NCBI GenBank assembly: GCA_030431825.1
Contig: JAUIIJ010000028.1
Location: 1 to 64,000 of the forward strand
Length of the DNA: 64,000 nucleotides
From: Alphaproteobacteria bacterium
GTDB lineage: Bacteria; Pseudomonadota; Alphaproteobacteria; Rhodobacterales; Rhodobacteraceae
Reading direction: 5' to 3'
In this document: piece by piece, positions 1 through 8,640 of the stretch
Position numbering within the stretch: the first letter of the stretch is position 1
Layout: every line of letters starts with the position of its first letter
The notes under the pieces: generated by a model
The model's input: the letters and a program-made list of their open reading frames with translations, nothing else
Told to the model about the DNA's origin: nothing
Database searches by the model: none
Program-made: the position numbers and the translations under genes

Positions 1-2
1 AA

Positions 3-248
3 TGGCAGGACCAGTCGGGACAGGATCGCTACTCGACCGAGGTCGTCCTGCAGGGGTTCGGCAGCACGCTGACCATGCTCGATGGCCGCGATGGCGGCGG
101 CGGCAGCGGTGGTGGTTACGGCGGAGGCCAGGGCGGCTATGGCGGCGGCCAGGGGGGCGGATACGACAGCGGCCCGCAGGACAACCAGTATGGCGGCGGC
201 CAGAGCGCGCCTTCCTCACGCGACATGGACGACGAAATTCCGTTCTGA
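3..248 (+). CDS. ssb: Single-stranded DNA-binding protein Ssb, C-terminal part (5' end outside window)
   Basis: The open frame enters the window from the left and ends in TGA at 246-248. The visible 81 residues start in the end of the OB fold (pattern [17 protein letters not shown]), pass through a glycine-rich flexible linker with repeated GGYGGGQGG-like units, and finish with the acidic tip DMDDEIPF, the conserved SSB tail that binds partner proteins of replication, recombination and repair. The family binds single-stranded DNA as a tetramer. Tail and linker together make the identification secure although the N-terminal half is missing. Confidence 0.93.
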   Translation, partial: WQDQSGQDRYSTEVVLQGFGSTLTMLDGRDGGGGSGGGYGGGQGGYGGGQGGGYDSGPQDNQYGGGQSAPSSRDMDDEIPF

Positions 249-257
249 GACCGGTGC

Positions 258-314
258 GCCGCAACGCGTTGCGGCCCCGTTCCCGAAAACGCGACGACCG
301 GCGGCCTGCCGGTC
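258..314. terminator. Hairpins between convergent ssb and TPP-enzyme genes
   Basis: Two perfect dyads lie in the gap: an 18-bp palindrome at 258-275 (GCCGCAACG/CGTTGCGGC) and a 7-bp stem GACCGGC/GCCGGTC at 296-302 and 308-314 with a 5-nt loop. Neither is followed by a T-run, so classical intrinsic termination is uncertain, but the position between convergent stop codons fits a shared transcription-stopping region. Confidence 0.35.
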
Positions 315-329
315 GCCAGGTATCGAGGT

Positions 330-1883
330 TCAGCACTCCAGTTCGATCAGGTACGGACCCGGCGTTGACAGACCGGTCCTGATCGCGGCTTCGAGTTCGG
401 GCGCATCCCCGGCACGACATCCGTCAACCCCCATCGCCTGCGCCATCCCGACCCAGCCCAGGTCGGGCCGGCTCAGCGACAGCATGTCAATGGCACGCGG
501 GCCCGGATTGCGGACACCGACATTGGTCAGCTCGCCGCGCAGGATTTCATAGCTGCGGTTGGCAAAAATCACGATGGTCACATCCAGTTGCTCGCGCGCC
601 ATCGTCCAGAGCGCCTGTGGCGTGTACATCGCGCTTCCGTCGCCGGTCAGCGCCAGAACCTTGCGATCCGGACAGGCAATTGCCGCACCGATGGCCACGG
701 GCAGGCCATAGCCGATGGAACCGCCGCAATTGTTCAGCCATGTATGCGGCGCGGCCCCGGTGGTGGCCGCAAAGAACCCGCGCCCGGTGGTCACCGACTC
801 GTCCACCACGATGGCATGATCGGGAATCGTCCGCCCCAGTACCGCCGCGATCGTTTCCGGCGTCGCCGCCCCCTGTGGCAGAGCGATCTCCTGACGGGTG
901 CCAACGCCGCTCGGAGCCATCCCCGAAGCGCCAACCGCATCCGACAGCGCCTCGAGCGTACCGGCCAGATCATCCCCTGCCCCGGCGAGCGGAATGATCT
1001 CGGCACCCTCGCGGCTCAGGATCGCGGGCTTGCCCGGATAGGCAAAGAACCCGATGGGCGCACGCGCACCGACAAGGACGATGCGACGGTATCTGTCGAG
1101 CGCCTCGAGCGCGAGATCTATCGGATAAGGCACCTTGCCAACGGCAACCCGCCCCGCGCCCCGCTCCATCCGGGCGTTGGACCACTCGGACAGCAACGCG
1201 CACCCGGTCTGCGCCGCGATCCGCCCCGCCGCCTCCAACGCCGCATCGGTCAATGCACAACCGCCGAGCAAGAGCAGACTTTCGGGCCCGTCCAGCGCCG
1301 CAATCGCACGGTCCAGCGCGGCGGTATCGAGATGGCCACGCCCGGGCACGGTAAAGGGCCCGGCCACCTGCCCGCCCTGGGTCCAGGCGGTGTCGCTGGG
1401 CAGGATCAGCGTCGCCACCTGCCCCGGCGGCGTGCGTGCCGCCTGTACCGCGCGCGCGGCGTCGGCACCCACGTCTGCGGCGCTGATCGAGGCATGTACC
1501 CAATGCGACATCGGGCGGGCGATACCGGCGATATCCGAGGTCAGCGGCGCATCGAGTTCGATATGGCTGGCCGCATGTTCGCCGACGATGTTGACCACGC
1601 CGGAACCCGCCTTTTTCGCATTGTGCAGGTTGGCCAACCCGTTCGCCAGCCCCGGCCCCAGATGCAGCAGCGTGCAGGCCGGTTTTTCCGCCATCCGGAA
1701 ATAGCCGTCCGCCGCACCCGTCGCAACGCCTTCGAACAAGGCCAGAACCGACCGCATTCCCGGCACCTTGTCCAGCGCCGCCACGAAGTGCATCTCTGAC
1801 GTTCCCGGATTGGTGAAACAGGTATCCACGCCGCTGGCGATCAGCGACCGCACAAGACTCTCTGCGCCGTTCATCTCTGTCAT
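330..1883 (-). CDS. Thiamine-diphosphate-dependent enzyme, acetolactate synthase large-subunit-like
   Basis: 517 aa from the ATG at 1883 (MTEMNGAESL); the frame runs further upstream but only as a shadow of the divergent gene. The three-domain layout of the ThDP decarboxylase/synthase family is visible: N-terminal Pyr domain with the cofactor-activating Glu at about residue 51 (ALFEGVATGAADGY), a central domain, and a C-terminal PP domain with the Mg/ThDP motif GDGSAM followed about 26 residues later by an Asn (IFANRSYEIL). The substrate cannot be read from sequence; it is a distant paralogue of the true IlvB at 44234-45985, without a regulatory subunit gene next to it. It is divergent from the Mo hydroxylase operon, about 130 bp away, so a shared pathway is possible but unproven. 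Benzoylformate decarboxylase-like or oxalyl-CoA decarboxylase-like roles are alternatives. Confidence 0.85.
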   Translation of the reverse strand: MTEMNGAESLVRSLIASGVDTCFTNPGTSEMHFVAALDKVPGMRSVLALFEGVATGAADGYFRMAEKPACTLLHLGPGLANGLANLHNAKKAGSGVVNIVGEHAASHIELDAPLTSDIAGIARPMSHWVHASISAADVGADAARAVQAARTPPGQVATLILPSDTAWTQGGQVAGPFTVPGRGHLDTAALDRAIAALDGPESLLLLGGCALTDAALEAAGRIAAQTGCALLSEWSNARMERGAGRVAVGKVPYPIDLALEALDRYRRIVLVGARAPIGFFAYPGKPAILSREGAEIIPLAGAGDDLAGTLEALSDAVGASGMAPSGVGTRQEIALPQGAATPETIAAVLGRTIPDHAIVVDESVTTGRGFFAATTGAAPHTWLNNCGGSIGYGLPVAIGAAIACPDRKVLALTGDGSAMYTPQALWTMAREQLDVTIVIFANRSYEILRGELTNVGVRNPGPRAIDMLSLSRPDLGWVGMAQAMGVDGCRAGDAPELEAAIRTGLSTPGPYLIELEC

Positions 1884-2012
1884 GTCCCGTCCCTGCTGAT
1901 TTCGCCCGATCCTATGCCCAGGTCCAGGCGCGATGCAATCCGTCTGCGGGGTGTTGCCGTTGCCCGCGCGATCTGAAACAGTTGCGGCGCAAGTCCAGCG
2001 GGAGCAAGACAC

Positions 2013-2882
2013 ATGCAGTACCACACCCCGACCAGTTTTGATGACGCAATCGCAATCGCGGCGCAGGCCGACGGCGTAACACGCTTTCTCGCAGGGGGCA
2101 CGGATGTGCTCGTCCAGATGCGCGCCGACATCCTGACGCCGGACACCCTGATCAACGTCAAGGGCATCGACGGCGTCAAGGATATCACCCGCACGCCCGA
2201 AGGCGGCTGGCAGATCGGAATCGCCGTGTCCGGGGCCGAAATGACAGAACACCCCGAACTGGGCCGCGACTGGCCCGGCGTGGTCGAGGCCACCGACCTG
2301 ATCGGCTCGACGCAGGTTCAGGGACGCTGCACGATGGTGGGCAACCTCTGCAACGCTTCGCCTGCCGCCGACGCCGTTCCCGCGATGGTCGCCGCCGGAA
2401 TCACCGTGACAGTGAGCGGCCCGGACGGGACCCGCGAGGTCGCCGTCGAGGACATTCCCACCGGGCCGGGCAAGACCAGCCTCGCCAGTGGCGAGATGAT
2501 CACCCGGATCACCCTGCCGCCACGCGGCGAGAACGGCGGCGACGCCTATCTGCGGTTCATTCCGCGCACCGAGATGGACATCGCGGTTGTCGGATGTGGC
2601 ATCAACCTGCGCGTTGACGGCGACACCATCACCGAGGCCCGCGTTGCCCTCGGCGCGGTCGCGCCGACCGTGCGGCTGGTCGCGGAGGCGGCAGAGGCGA
2701 TCATCGGCACCACGCTGGATGACGCCGCACTGGCGGCGCTCGCGGAGGCCGCCAGCGCCGCCTGTTCCCCGATTGATGACAAACGCGGCACAATCAAGTT
2801 CCGCACCCATGTTGCAGGCGTTCTGGCGCAACGCGCCGCCAGGATCGCCTATGCCCGCGCCACGGGCCAGAAGGACAGCTGA
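2013..2882 (+). CDS. Molybdenum hydroxylase, FAD-binding medium subunit (CoxM/CutM family)
   Basis: 289 aa. The N-terminal FAD-binding fold has the expected loop FLAGGTDVLVQMRA (about residues 27-40), and the second FAD/pyrophosphate segment QVQGRCTMVGNLCNASPAAD (about 97-116) matches the TIGGN-type motif of the family. The C-terminal CO-dehydrogenase flavoprotein domain ends near SIAYARATGQ-like sequence. It passes electrons between the 2Fe-2S subunit and the external acceptor. It is the first gene of a four-gene operon: 2 bp before the 2Fe-2S subunit. The start ATG at 2013 follows GGGAGCAAGAC, a reasonable ribosome-binding site. Confidence 0.9.
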   Translation: MQYHTPTSFDDAIAIAAQADGVTRFLAGGTDVLVQMRADILTPDTLINVKGIDGVKDITRTPEGGWQIGIAVSGAEMTEHPELGRDWPGVVEATDLIGSTQVQGRCTMVGNLCNASPAADAVPAMVAAGITVTVSGPDGTREVAVEDIPTGPGKTSLASGEMITRITLPPRGENGGDAYLRFIPRTEMDIAVVGCGINLRVDGDTITEARVALGAVAPTVRLVAEAAEAIIGTTLDDAALAALAEAASAACSPIDDKRGTIKFRTHVAGVLAQRAARIAYARATGQKDS

Positions 2883-2884
2883 TC

Positions 2885-3364
2885 ATGAGCAAGATACACG
2901 TCACCACCACGATCAACGGCGACGAGGTCGAGTACCTGTGCGACCCGCGCGAAACCATGCTGGACGTGCTGCGCGACCGGCTTGGACTGACCGGTGCCAA
3001 GGAAGGATGCGGCACCGGCGATTGCGGGGCCTGTTCGGTCACGCTGGACGGGCGCCTTGTCTGTTCCTGCCTGATGCTGGGGGCCGAAGCCGACGGTCAC
3101 GAAATCACCACCATCGAGGGCATGGCCACCGGAGAAGAGTTGCATCCCCTGCAACAGAAATTCATCGAATATGCCGCGTTGCAATGCGGGATCTGCACCC
3201 CCGGCATTCTGGTCGCGACCAAGGCGCTGCTGGAAAAGAACCCGGACCCGACAGAGACCGAAGTGCGCTACTGGCTGGCGGGCAATCTCTGCCGCTGCAC
3301 CGGCTACGACAAGATCATTCGCGCCGTGATGGATACGGCGGCAGACATGCGGGAGGCGTCGTGA
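2885..3364 (+). CDS. Molybdenum hydroxylase, 2Fe-2S small subunit (CoxS/CutS family)
   Basis: 159 aa. The first, plant-ferredoxin-like cluster is bound by Cys42, Cys47, Cys50 and Cys62 (GCGTGDCGACSVTLDG then CSC), and the second by Cys101, Cys104 (CGICTPG), Cys136 and Cys138 (LCRCTGY) in the C-terminal four-helix domain. All eight ligands are present, so the electron path from the Mo centre to FAD should be intact. The stop TGA overlaps the ATG of the large subunit by one base (TGATG), indicating translational coupling. Confidence 0.93.
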   Translation: MSKIHVTTTINGDEVEYLCDPRETMLDVLRDRLGLTGAKEGCGTGDCGACSVTLDGRLVCSCLMLGAEADGHEITTIEGMATGEELHPLQQKFIEYAALQCGICTPGILVATKALLEKNPDPTETEVRYWLAGNLCRCTGYDKIIRAVMDTAADMREAS

Positions 3365-5613
3365 TGGCACTTGACGATCGGAAAACCAGCGGATTCACCC
3401 AGGTTGGCACACGACCGAACCGGCCGGACGGGCTCGACAAGGTCACGGGGCGCGCGCGTTTTGGCGCCGACGTCACCGCGCCCGGCATGCTGTTCGCCAC
3501 CATCGTGCGCAGCCCTCATGCCCATGCCCGCATCAAGAAGATCGACTCCAGCAAGGCCGAGGCGCTTGCAGGGGTCAAAGGGGTTGTGACCCGTGCCGAT
3601 TTTGCAACCGGCCTGACCGGCGAAAACTGGAACATTCTTGAAAACGTCATGGCAGGCGACACCGCGTTGTATGACGGCCATGCGGTTGCTGCCGTTGCCG
3701 CGACCAGCGCGCTGATCGCGCGGGATGCCGCCAAGCTGATCGAGGTGGAATACGAGATTCTGCCCCATGTCACCGATGTCGATGCGGCGATGGCCGATAA
3801 CGCGCCGGTGATCCGGGAGGGCGCGGCCGACAAATCGGTGCCCGAGGGGATGCACCCCAATGTCGTGCGCTATCACGAAAGCGGTCACGGCGATGTGGAT
3901 GCCGGCTTTGCCGAGGCGGACCTTGTGATCGAGGATCACTTCCGCACCGAAGCCACCCACCAGGGATACATCGAACCTCATGCCTGTCTCGCGACGCTGG
4001 GTGGCGACGGCAAGGGCGAGTTGTGGTGCTGCACCCAGGGCCACTGGAACGTGCAGAAGATCTGCGCCGCCCTGCTCGGAATCGAAACCGCCAACCTGCG
4101 CGTCACCGCCTCCGAGATCGGCGGCGGCTTTGGTGGCAAGACGGCGGTGTTCATCGAACCGGTTGCCCTCGCCCTCGCCCGCAAGACCAACAAGCCGGTC
4201 AAGCTGGTGATGCCCCGCCCGGATGTGTTCAAGGCGACCGGCCCCACGGCGTCCACATCCATGGACATCAAGATCGGCATGAAGAAGGACGGCACCATCA
4301 CTGCGGCGCAGGGTGTGTTCCGCCTGCAAGGCGGGGCCTTTCCCGGTGCACCCATGGAATTCACCGCCATGTGCGCCTTTGCGCCCTATGCGCTCAAGCA
4401 CGTTCACCAGGTCGGTTATGACGTGATCACCAACCGCCCCAAACAGGCCGCCTATCGCGCACCGGGCTCGCCCATGGCCGCTTTTGCGGTGGAATCGGTG
4501 ATCGACGAACTGTGCAGGAAACTGGAGCTCGATCCCATCGAAACCCGGCTCAAGAACGCCTCCAAAAAGGGCACCAAGGCGAGCTTTGGTCCCATGTTCG
4601 ACCAGATCGGTCTGGTCGAAACACTCGAGGCGGCCAAGGCACATCCGCACTATTCGGCACCCCTGAAACCCGGCCAGGGGCGCGGAATCTCCTGCGGTTT
4701 CTGGTTCAACCACGGCGGCGAAACCGCTGTCACGCTTGCACTTTCCGAGGATGGCACCGCACAGCTCGCGGTGGGCACACCGGATATCGGCGGCAGTCGG
4801 GCATCCATGGCGCTGATGGCGGCGGAAGAACTGGGTATCCCCTACGAGAACATCCGCGTCACCATCGCCGACACCGCGACCCTCGGCTATAACGAGGTCA
4901 GCCACGGCAGCCGTGTGACCTATGCCAGTGGTCTTGCCACGATCGAAGCCGCACGCGATGCGGTCGGGAAACTCTGCGCCCGCGCGGCTGCGAAATGGGG
5001 CATCCCCGAGGATGCGGTCAAATGGGAAAACGGTTGCGCCGTGCCGTCCGGCCCCAACGCAGGCGACTTTGACCCCATGCCCATTGCCGAGATCACCAAG
5101 CGGATGGGGGCGACCGGTGGGCCGATCGTCGGTCATTTCGAGGCCACGCCCGAAGGCGCGGGCGTCAGCTTTGCCACTCATATCGTGGATGCCGAGGTCG
5201 ATCCGGAAACCGGCAAGACCAGCGTCGTGCGCTATACCGTTGTGCAGGATGCGGGCAAGGCGATCCACCCCACCTATGTCGAGGGGCAATATCAGGGCGG
5301 CGCCGCCCAGGGCATCGGCTGGGCACTGAACGAGGAATACATCTATGGCGATGACGGACGCCTGCAAAACGCCGTGTTCCTCGATTATCGCATCCCGGTG
5401 GCAAGCGACCTGCCGATGATCGACACGGTCATTGTCGAGGTTCCGAATCCCGGCCACCCCTATGGCGTGCGCGGCGTCGGTGAAACCTCGATCTGCCCAC
5501 CGCTGGCGGCGATTGCCAATGCGGTCTCGGCGGCGGCGGGCGTGCGCCTGCGCGAATTGCCGATGTCTCCGCCCCGCATTCTCGCGGCGCTGGAACGGCA
5601 GCGGGATGGTTGA
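3364..5613 (+). CDS. Molybdenum hydroxylase, molybdopterin-binding large subunit (xanthine dehydrogenase family, CoxL-like)
   Basis: 749 aa from the ATG at 3364 (MALDDRKTSGF). It shows the aldehyde oxidase/xanthine dehydrogenase a/b hammerhead and the two Mo-pterin domains: EIGGGFGGK for cofactor binding in the middle and the catalytic-base motif GVRGVGETS with Glu707. The active-site loop reads AYRAPGSP (residues 363-370). True aerobic CO dehydrogenases have AYRCSFR (form I) there and the form II group AYRGAGR, so this is not a CO dehydrogenase by that criterion. The substrate is more likely an N-heterocycle, aldehyde or aromatic acyl compound; which one cannot be told. It needs Mo-MPT or Mo-MCD cofactor; the maturation genes (coxDEFG, xdhC) are not adjacent. 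Confidence 0.88.
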   Translation: MALDDRKTSGFTQVGTRPNRPDGLDKVTGRARFGADVTAPGMLFATIVRSPHAHARIKKIDSSKAEALAGVKGVVTRADFATGLTGENWNILENVMAGDTALYDGHAVAAVAATSALIARDAAKLIEVEYEILPHVTDVDAAMADNAPVIREGAADKSVPEGMHPNVVRYHESGHGDVDAGFAEADLVIEDHFRTEATHQGYIEPHACLATLGGDGKGELWCCTQGHWNVQKICAALLGIETANLRVTASEIGGGFGGKTAVFIEPVALALARKTNKPVKLVMPRPDVFKATGPTASTSMDIKIGMKKDGTITAAQGVFRLQGGAFPGAPMEFTAMCAFAPYALKHVHQVGYDVITNRPKQAAYRAPGSPMAAFAVESVIDELCRKLELDPIETRLKNASKKGTKASFGPMFDQIGLVETLEAAKAHPHYSAPLKPGQGRGISCGFWFNHGGETAVTLALSEDGTAQLAVGTPDIGGSRASMALMAAEELGIPYENIRVTIADTATLGYNEVSHGSRVTYASGLATIEAARDAVGKLCARAAAKWGIPEDAVKWENGCAVPSGPNAGDFDPMPIAEITKRMGATGGPIVGHFEATPEGAGVSFATHIVDAEVDPETGKTSVVRYTVVQDAGKAIHPTYVEGQYQGGAAQGIGWALNEEYIYGDDGRLQNAVFLDYRIPVASDLPMIDTVIVEVPNPGHPYGVRGVGETSICPPLAAIANAVSAAAGVRLRELPMSPPRILAALERQRDG

Positions 5614-5851
5614 GGTCAACCTCTGGTCCGGCCTGCGTGCCCTTGCCGATGGCAAGGACAAGGTCGAGGTCGAGGCGGCAACCGTTGGCGAGGTCCTGGA
5701 GGGCCTCGTCATGGCCCATCCGGGACTGCAGGATGCCATTGATGCCGGCGTGTCGGTCGCGGTGGATGGCCGGGTCATCGCAAGCAGCCTGACAGAACCA
5801 GTTCAGCCGGACAGCGAAGTGTTCCTGATGCAGAGGCTCAAGGGCGGATAG
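5606..5851 (+). CDS. MoaD/ThiS-family ubiquitin-like sulfur carrier
   Basis: 81 aa, beta-grasp family size. It begins MVEVNLWSGLRALADG and ends QRLKGG, the terminal Gly-Gly that is adenylated and thiocarboxylated in MoaD and ThiS. It overlaps the end of the large-subunit gene by 8 bp, so it is part of the same operon. That position suggests a dedicated sulfur carrier for the cofactor of this hydroxylase (for example dithiolene or sulfido sulfur), but the idea is inferred from context. Alternatives are a general MoaD paralogue or a carrier for another sulfur transfer reaction. Confidence 0.8.
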   Translation: MVEVNLWSGLRALADGKDKVEVEAATVGEVLEGLVMAHPGLQDAIDAGVSVAVDGRVIASSLTEPVQPDSEVFLMQRLKGG

Positions 5852-5874
5852 GCCTGTCGCGCCTGCTCCGGACC

Positions 5875-6495
5875 TCATGCAAAGGCATAGCTGCCGCCAC
5901 GCTCCAGCGCCCGGATGAATCCGGGGCGCGCATGGATGCGCTCGACAAATTCGGCAAGCTTCGGATGCGCGTCGCCACGTCCCTGACGCACCGCGACCTC
6001 GGCCGGAAAGCTCATCATGATGTCCACCGCCGACAGGTCGTCGAGCACGAAATGCCCGGACGGGCGCAGGACCGCTTCCATGTAATTGAAATGCACCGCC
6101 AGTTGCTGCTCGATCCGCGGGCCAAGCGGCGCGCCGGCAGCACCGAGTTTGCCGACATAGAGCGCCAGCAGGATCGGCGTCATCGCCGACCCTTCGGCAA
6201 AATGCATCAGTTCCTGATGTGTGATCCACGCATCGCTGTCGACCGGCGGCACCATATGGTTGGCATAGCGCGAACAGATATATTCGACAATTGCGCCGCT
6301 TTCGGCGATCAGGCGGCCATCATCTTCGATCATTGGTGACTTGCCGAGTTGATGAATGTCGAGCAATTCCGGCGGCGCGAGGTTGGTTTCAGGATCCCTT
6401 TTATAGGTCTTGATCTCGTACTCCAGACCCAGTTCCTCAAGCAGCCAGAGGATCCGTTGAGAGCGTGAATTGTTGAGGTGGTGAACGATGATCAT
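5875..6495 (-). CDS. Glutathione S-transferase family protein
   Basis: 206 aa, usual length for a bacterial GST. The thioredoxin-fold N-terminal domain carries the glutathione-site residues NNSRSQRILWLLEEL near the start, the cis-proline in LGKSPMIEDD (about 50-59) and the ESGAIVEYI motif that binds the gamma-glutamyl group. The C-terminal all-alpha domain contains the N-capping segment DDLSAVDIMMSFP. The substrate is unknown. It is convergent with the Mo hydroxylase operon and shows no coupling with it. The ATG at 6495 is followed by IIVHH, a typical first strand. Confidence 0.88.
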   Translation of the reverse strand: MIIVHHLNNSRSQRILWLLEELGLEYEIKTYKRDPETNLAPPELLDIHQLGKSPMIEDDGRLIAESGAIVEYICSRYANHMVPPVDSDAWITHQELMHFAEGSAMTPILLALYVGKLGAAGAPLGPRIEQQLAVHFNYMEAVLRPSGHFVLDDLSAVDIMMSFPAEVAVRQGRGDAHPKLAEFVERIHARPGFIRALERGGSYAFA

Positions 6496-6672
6496 GTCGG
6501 GTCTCCGAATACTGCATTCAAGTCAGGCTGACCGTTTCGCGCGGGAAATGCCAGCCCCGATATCAGAACGCGCGCACTGAATTTCGGCTCCCTGTATCAC
6601 GCGTTAACCTTGTCGATGCGAAACGGTGGATATACTCAAGCGGTACAACCTACAGAGCAGCAAGGAATAATC

Positions 6673-6882
6673 ATGCAACGCATCGCGATCAGCAGCCTTC
6701 TCATCCTGTCACTTGCCACGGTTTCGGCCTGTGGCGGCGGCGGCGCTCGGAATACGACGAACATGACAACCGCCACAACGGGTCAGGAACTCACCGATTT
6801 GAAGGCCGCACTTGATGCTGGTGCCATTTCGCCGGAAGAATACGAAAAGAAGCGCAAGGAAATCCTCAAGAAGAAGATCTGA
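6673..6882 (+). CDS. Small SHOCT-domain lipoprotein
   Basis: 69 aa. The chosen ATG (MQRIAISSLL) has an AAGGA ribosome-binding site 6 bp upstream and opens a lipoprotein signal peptide with a lipobox ending in Cys (ATVSAC). An in-frame upstream ATG would bury this signal. The mature part is a short linker followed by a SHOCT-type helical hairpin: LTDLKAALDAGAISPEEYEKKRKEIL, here quoted only as its pattern of a leucine-rich helix, the DAGAIS turn and the EEYEKKR helix. SHOCT hairpins are usually membrane-end interaction modules; no function is known for this one. A strong terminator follows. Confidence 0.75.
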   Translation: MQRIAISSLLILSLATVSACGGGGARNTTNMTTATTGQELTDLKAALDAGAISPEEYEKKRKEILKKKI

Positions 6883-6925
6883 CGCGTTTCGCGACAAACC
6901 CGGCTCACGCAGCGTCTTCTGCGCA

Positions 6926-6964
6926 AAAAGACCCCGGCGGGCTTGTCGCTCGCCGGGGTCTTTT
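6926..6964. terminator. Bidirectional intrinsic terminator
   Basis: A 14-bp perfect stem, AAAAGACCCCGGCG (6926-6939) and CGCCGGGGTCTTTT (6951-6964), with an 11-nt loop. GC-rich core, flanking A-run on one side and T-run on the other, so it can end transcription of the lipoprotein gene on the plus strand and of the gene coming from 8450 on the minus strand. Confidence 0.92.
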
Positions 6965-6999
6965 GATGCTTTGATTGCCCAGGCCGTTCGGCCCGCGCC

Positions 7000-7104
7000 T
7001 ATAGCTCTTCGCGATGAACTGAATCACCTAGCGCTGCCTTAAATCAAAGATTCGAACGCGCTAGATGATACCAGATTTTTCAAGTTGATCGCGAAACGCC
7101 TTAG
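7000..7104. repeat. Dispersed palindromic repeat, copy A
   Basis: About 105 bp from TATAGC to CCTTAG. The ends are complementary (TTCGCGAT at 7009-7016 and ATCGCGAA at 7088-7095) and the inner arms hold ATCACCTAGCGC and GCGCTAGATGAT, so the RNA or single strand could fold into one long imperfect hairpin. A second copy, about 80 % identical by eye, lies at 46633-46738. The last bases contain the stop codon of the minus-strand gene ending at 7101. No open frame and no transposase; it resembles REP/ERIC-like intergenic elements. Confidence 0.75.
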
Positions 7105-8450
7105 TTATTCGACGGAACCGTGAATACCGGAAGTGCTGCCGAACTCGACCCTGAACTGCCGCCCTGCATCGCTTCCCTGAGCACGGCGACGCGATCCGGC
7201 GACTGCCCCAGAACGGTTGATCCGCCCGCGGCAGACGACTCCAGGGCTAGGTTCATCCACGCGCCGGATTGCTGCGAAGAGGCCTTGGCAGTTCCGAAAC
7301 CTTCACGCGTATGGTGGCTGACCATTTCGCCATATCCGCGCTGACCCGCAGAGGCGAGCAACACGGAAGACGCCAGCGCCATCGCAGCGTTGTCGGTGCG
7401 ATAGCCCACACCCAGGCAAACCTTGCCCGCAGAAACCAGTTGATCCATCGGGCGGCCCGAATTCTTCAGGAACCCTGCGGTATCGCCGACAACCTTGTCG
7501 GGCTGCGCGGTGTCGAGCGACGCCATATGTGGCGCGATCGCCTGTGACAGCCCCTCGCATTGCTGCGAAATCTGCGCCTCTGTCATGTTCGGAATCGTCG
7601 AAACGATCGACGTGCTCTCGGCCATGGCATGGGTCCGCGCGAGACAGAATTGCTCACTCAGGGCGAACTCGGCATCCGTCACCCGGCCCGCCGTGGTGAT
7701 GCCACCATTTGCTGCGGTCAGAACGTTGATTTCGTTGCAATACTCATTCACAGATTTCGGCACCTGGCCAAAAGTGAAATCCGGCAATGCGCCGGTATCC
7801 GCCCGTGCGGTGACCGGCTCTGGTTGCGTCGCAACCGGGGCTGGCGCGGGTGCCGGAGCAGGTGCCACCGCAGCAACCGGCGCGACCGCCACCGGGGCCG
7901 GCGCGGGGGCCGGTGCCTGCGCCGCGGCGCTTTGAATATTCGGATTGGGCGTCTGGATACCCAGCTGTTCGTTCCGATAGGTCCGCAACAGGCCGCCATA
8001 GCCCTGGCTCGCGACGATCTGATTGTAGGGCGGGACCGACGAGCTGGCCAGCGCGCGCTGGTAACTGCTCAGCAGAAAGTCCTTTTCATAGGTGTCCAGA
8101 TAACCATCGGGCTGGAAGCCCATATCGGCTTGGTAACGGGAAATGCCGGCACGGCTCATGCGCCCCAGCGATCCGTCAACCGTTCCGACGTGATACCCGA
8201 AATAGTTCAGGGATGTCTGAACCTGGCGGTTCTCGGCCCGCTGCGCCGACGAAATACCACTACTGCGATAGGTCCGCCGGGTGGTGGTCGTGCGCTGGCG
8301 CTGCTTGTTTTGCTGCACACCGTGCATGATGGCCGCGCCCAACAGCGCGCCGCCCAGGATTTTGCCTGCATCCCCCGCCACGGCACGTTGGGCCGGAACG
8401 GCGATCATGCTGGCGATCACGAAAGACGTCATTAATTTCTTGCTGAACAT
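7101..8450 (-). CDS. Secreted peptidoglycan-binding-domain protein
   Basis: 449 aa. A signal peptide (KKLMTSFVIASMIAVPA...) is followed by a short glycine-rich segment (GGALLGAAIMHG) and an RQRTTTTRR basic stretch. A peptidoglycan-binding type 1 domain lies at about 72-118 (QTSLNYFGYHVGTVDGSLG, GFQPDGYLD). A proline/alanine-rich linker (PAPAPAP repeats, about 175-215) leads to a helical C-terminal domain with several cysteines that I do not recognise. It probably acts in the periplasm at the cell wall. Its TAA stop lies inside the palindromic repeat. Monocistronic by context. Confidence 0.75.
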   Translation of the reverse strand: MFSKKLMTSFVIASMIAVPAQRAVAGDAGKILGGALLGAAIMHGVQQNKQRQRTTTTRRTYRSSGISSAQRAENRQVQTSLNYFGYHVGTVDGSLGRMSRAGISRYQADMGFQPDGYLDTYEKDFLLSSYQRALASSSVPPYNQIVASQGYGGLLRTYRNEQLGIQTPNPNIQSAAAQAPAPAPAPVAVAPVAAVAPAPAPAPAPVATQPEPVTARADTGALPDFTFGQVPKSVNEYCNEINVLTAANGGITTAGRVTDAEFALSEQFCLARTHAMAESTSIVSTIPNMTEAQISQQCEGLSQAIAPHMASLDTAQPDKVVGDTAGFLKNSGRPMDQLVSAGKVCLGVGYRTDNAAMALASSVLLASAGQRGYGEMVSHHTREGFGTAKASSQQSGAWMNLALESSAAGGSTVLGQSPDRVAVLREAMQGGSSGSSSAALPVFTVPSNN

Positions 8451-8640
8451 AATTTTAACCTCGCGCTTTTAAGGACGCCCAAGGGCGGGGACGATCCCGG
8501 CCAAGCGTCCTTTGCGGTTGAAATACCAATTCTGACGCGAATAGCGGACCATTCATCGCCCGTCTTGTCAAGATTCGCGACCTGAAATGCGCCTTTTACG
8601 GCGTTTTCTGGCTGTAAAGTGAAGAGTAGCGGGCCGGTGT

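Noticed and set aside
70-230. GGYGGGQ repeats as a DNA repeat array
   Set aside because: They are the codons of the glycine-rich linker of SSB; no repeat beyond the gene.
1884-2831. N-terminal extension of the ThDP enzyme frame across the FAD-subunit gene
   Set aside because: It is antisense to a well-supported gene, has unlike composition and lacks family similarity; the enzyme starts at 1883.
3364-5613. Aerobic CO dehydrogenase
   Set aside because: The active-site loop lacks the AYRCSFR motif of form I and the AYRGAGR motif of form II.
3304-5778. Long open frame antisense to the Mo large subunit
   Set aside because: High-GC antisense shadow; no recognisable motifs, opposite strand fully explained.
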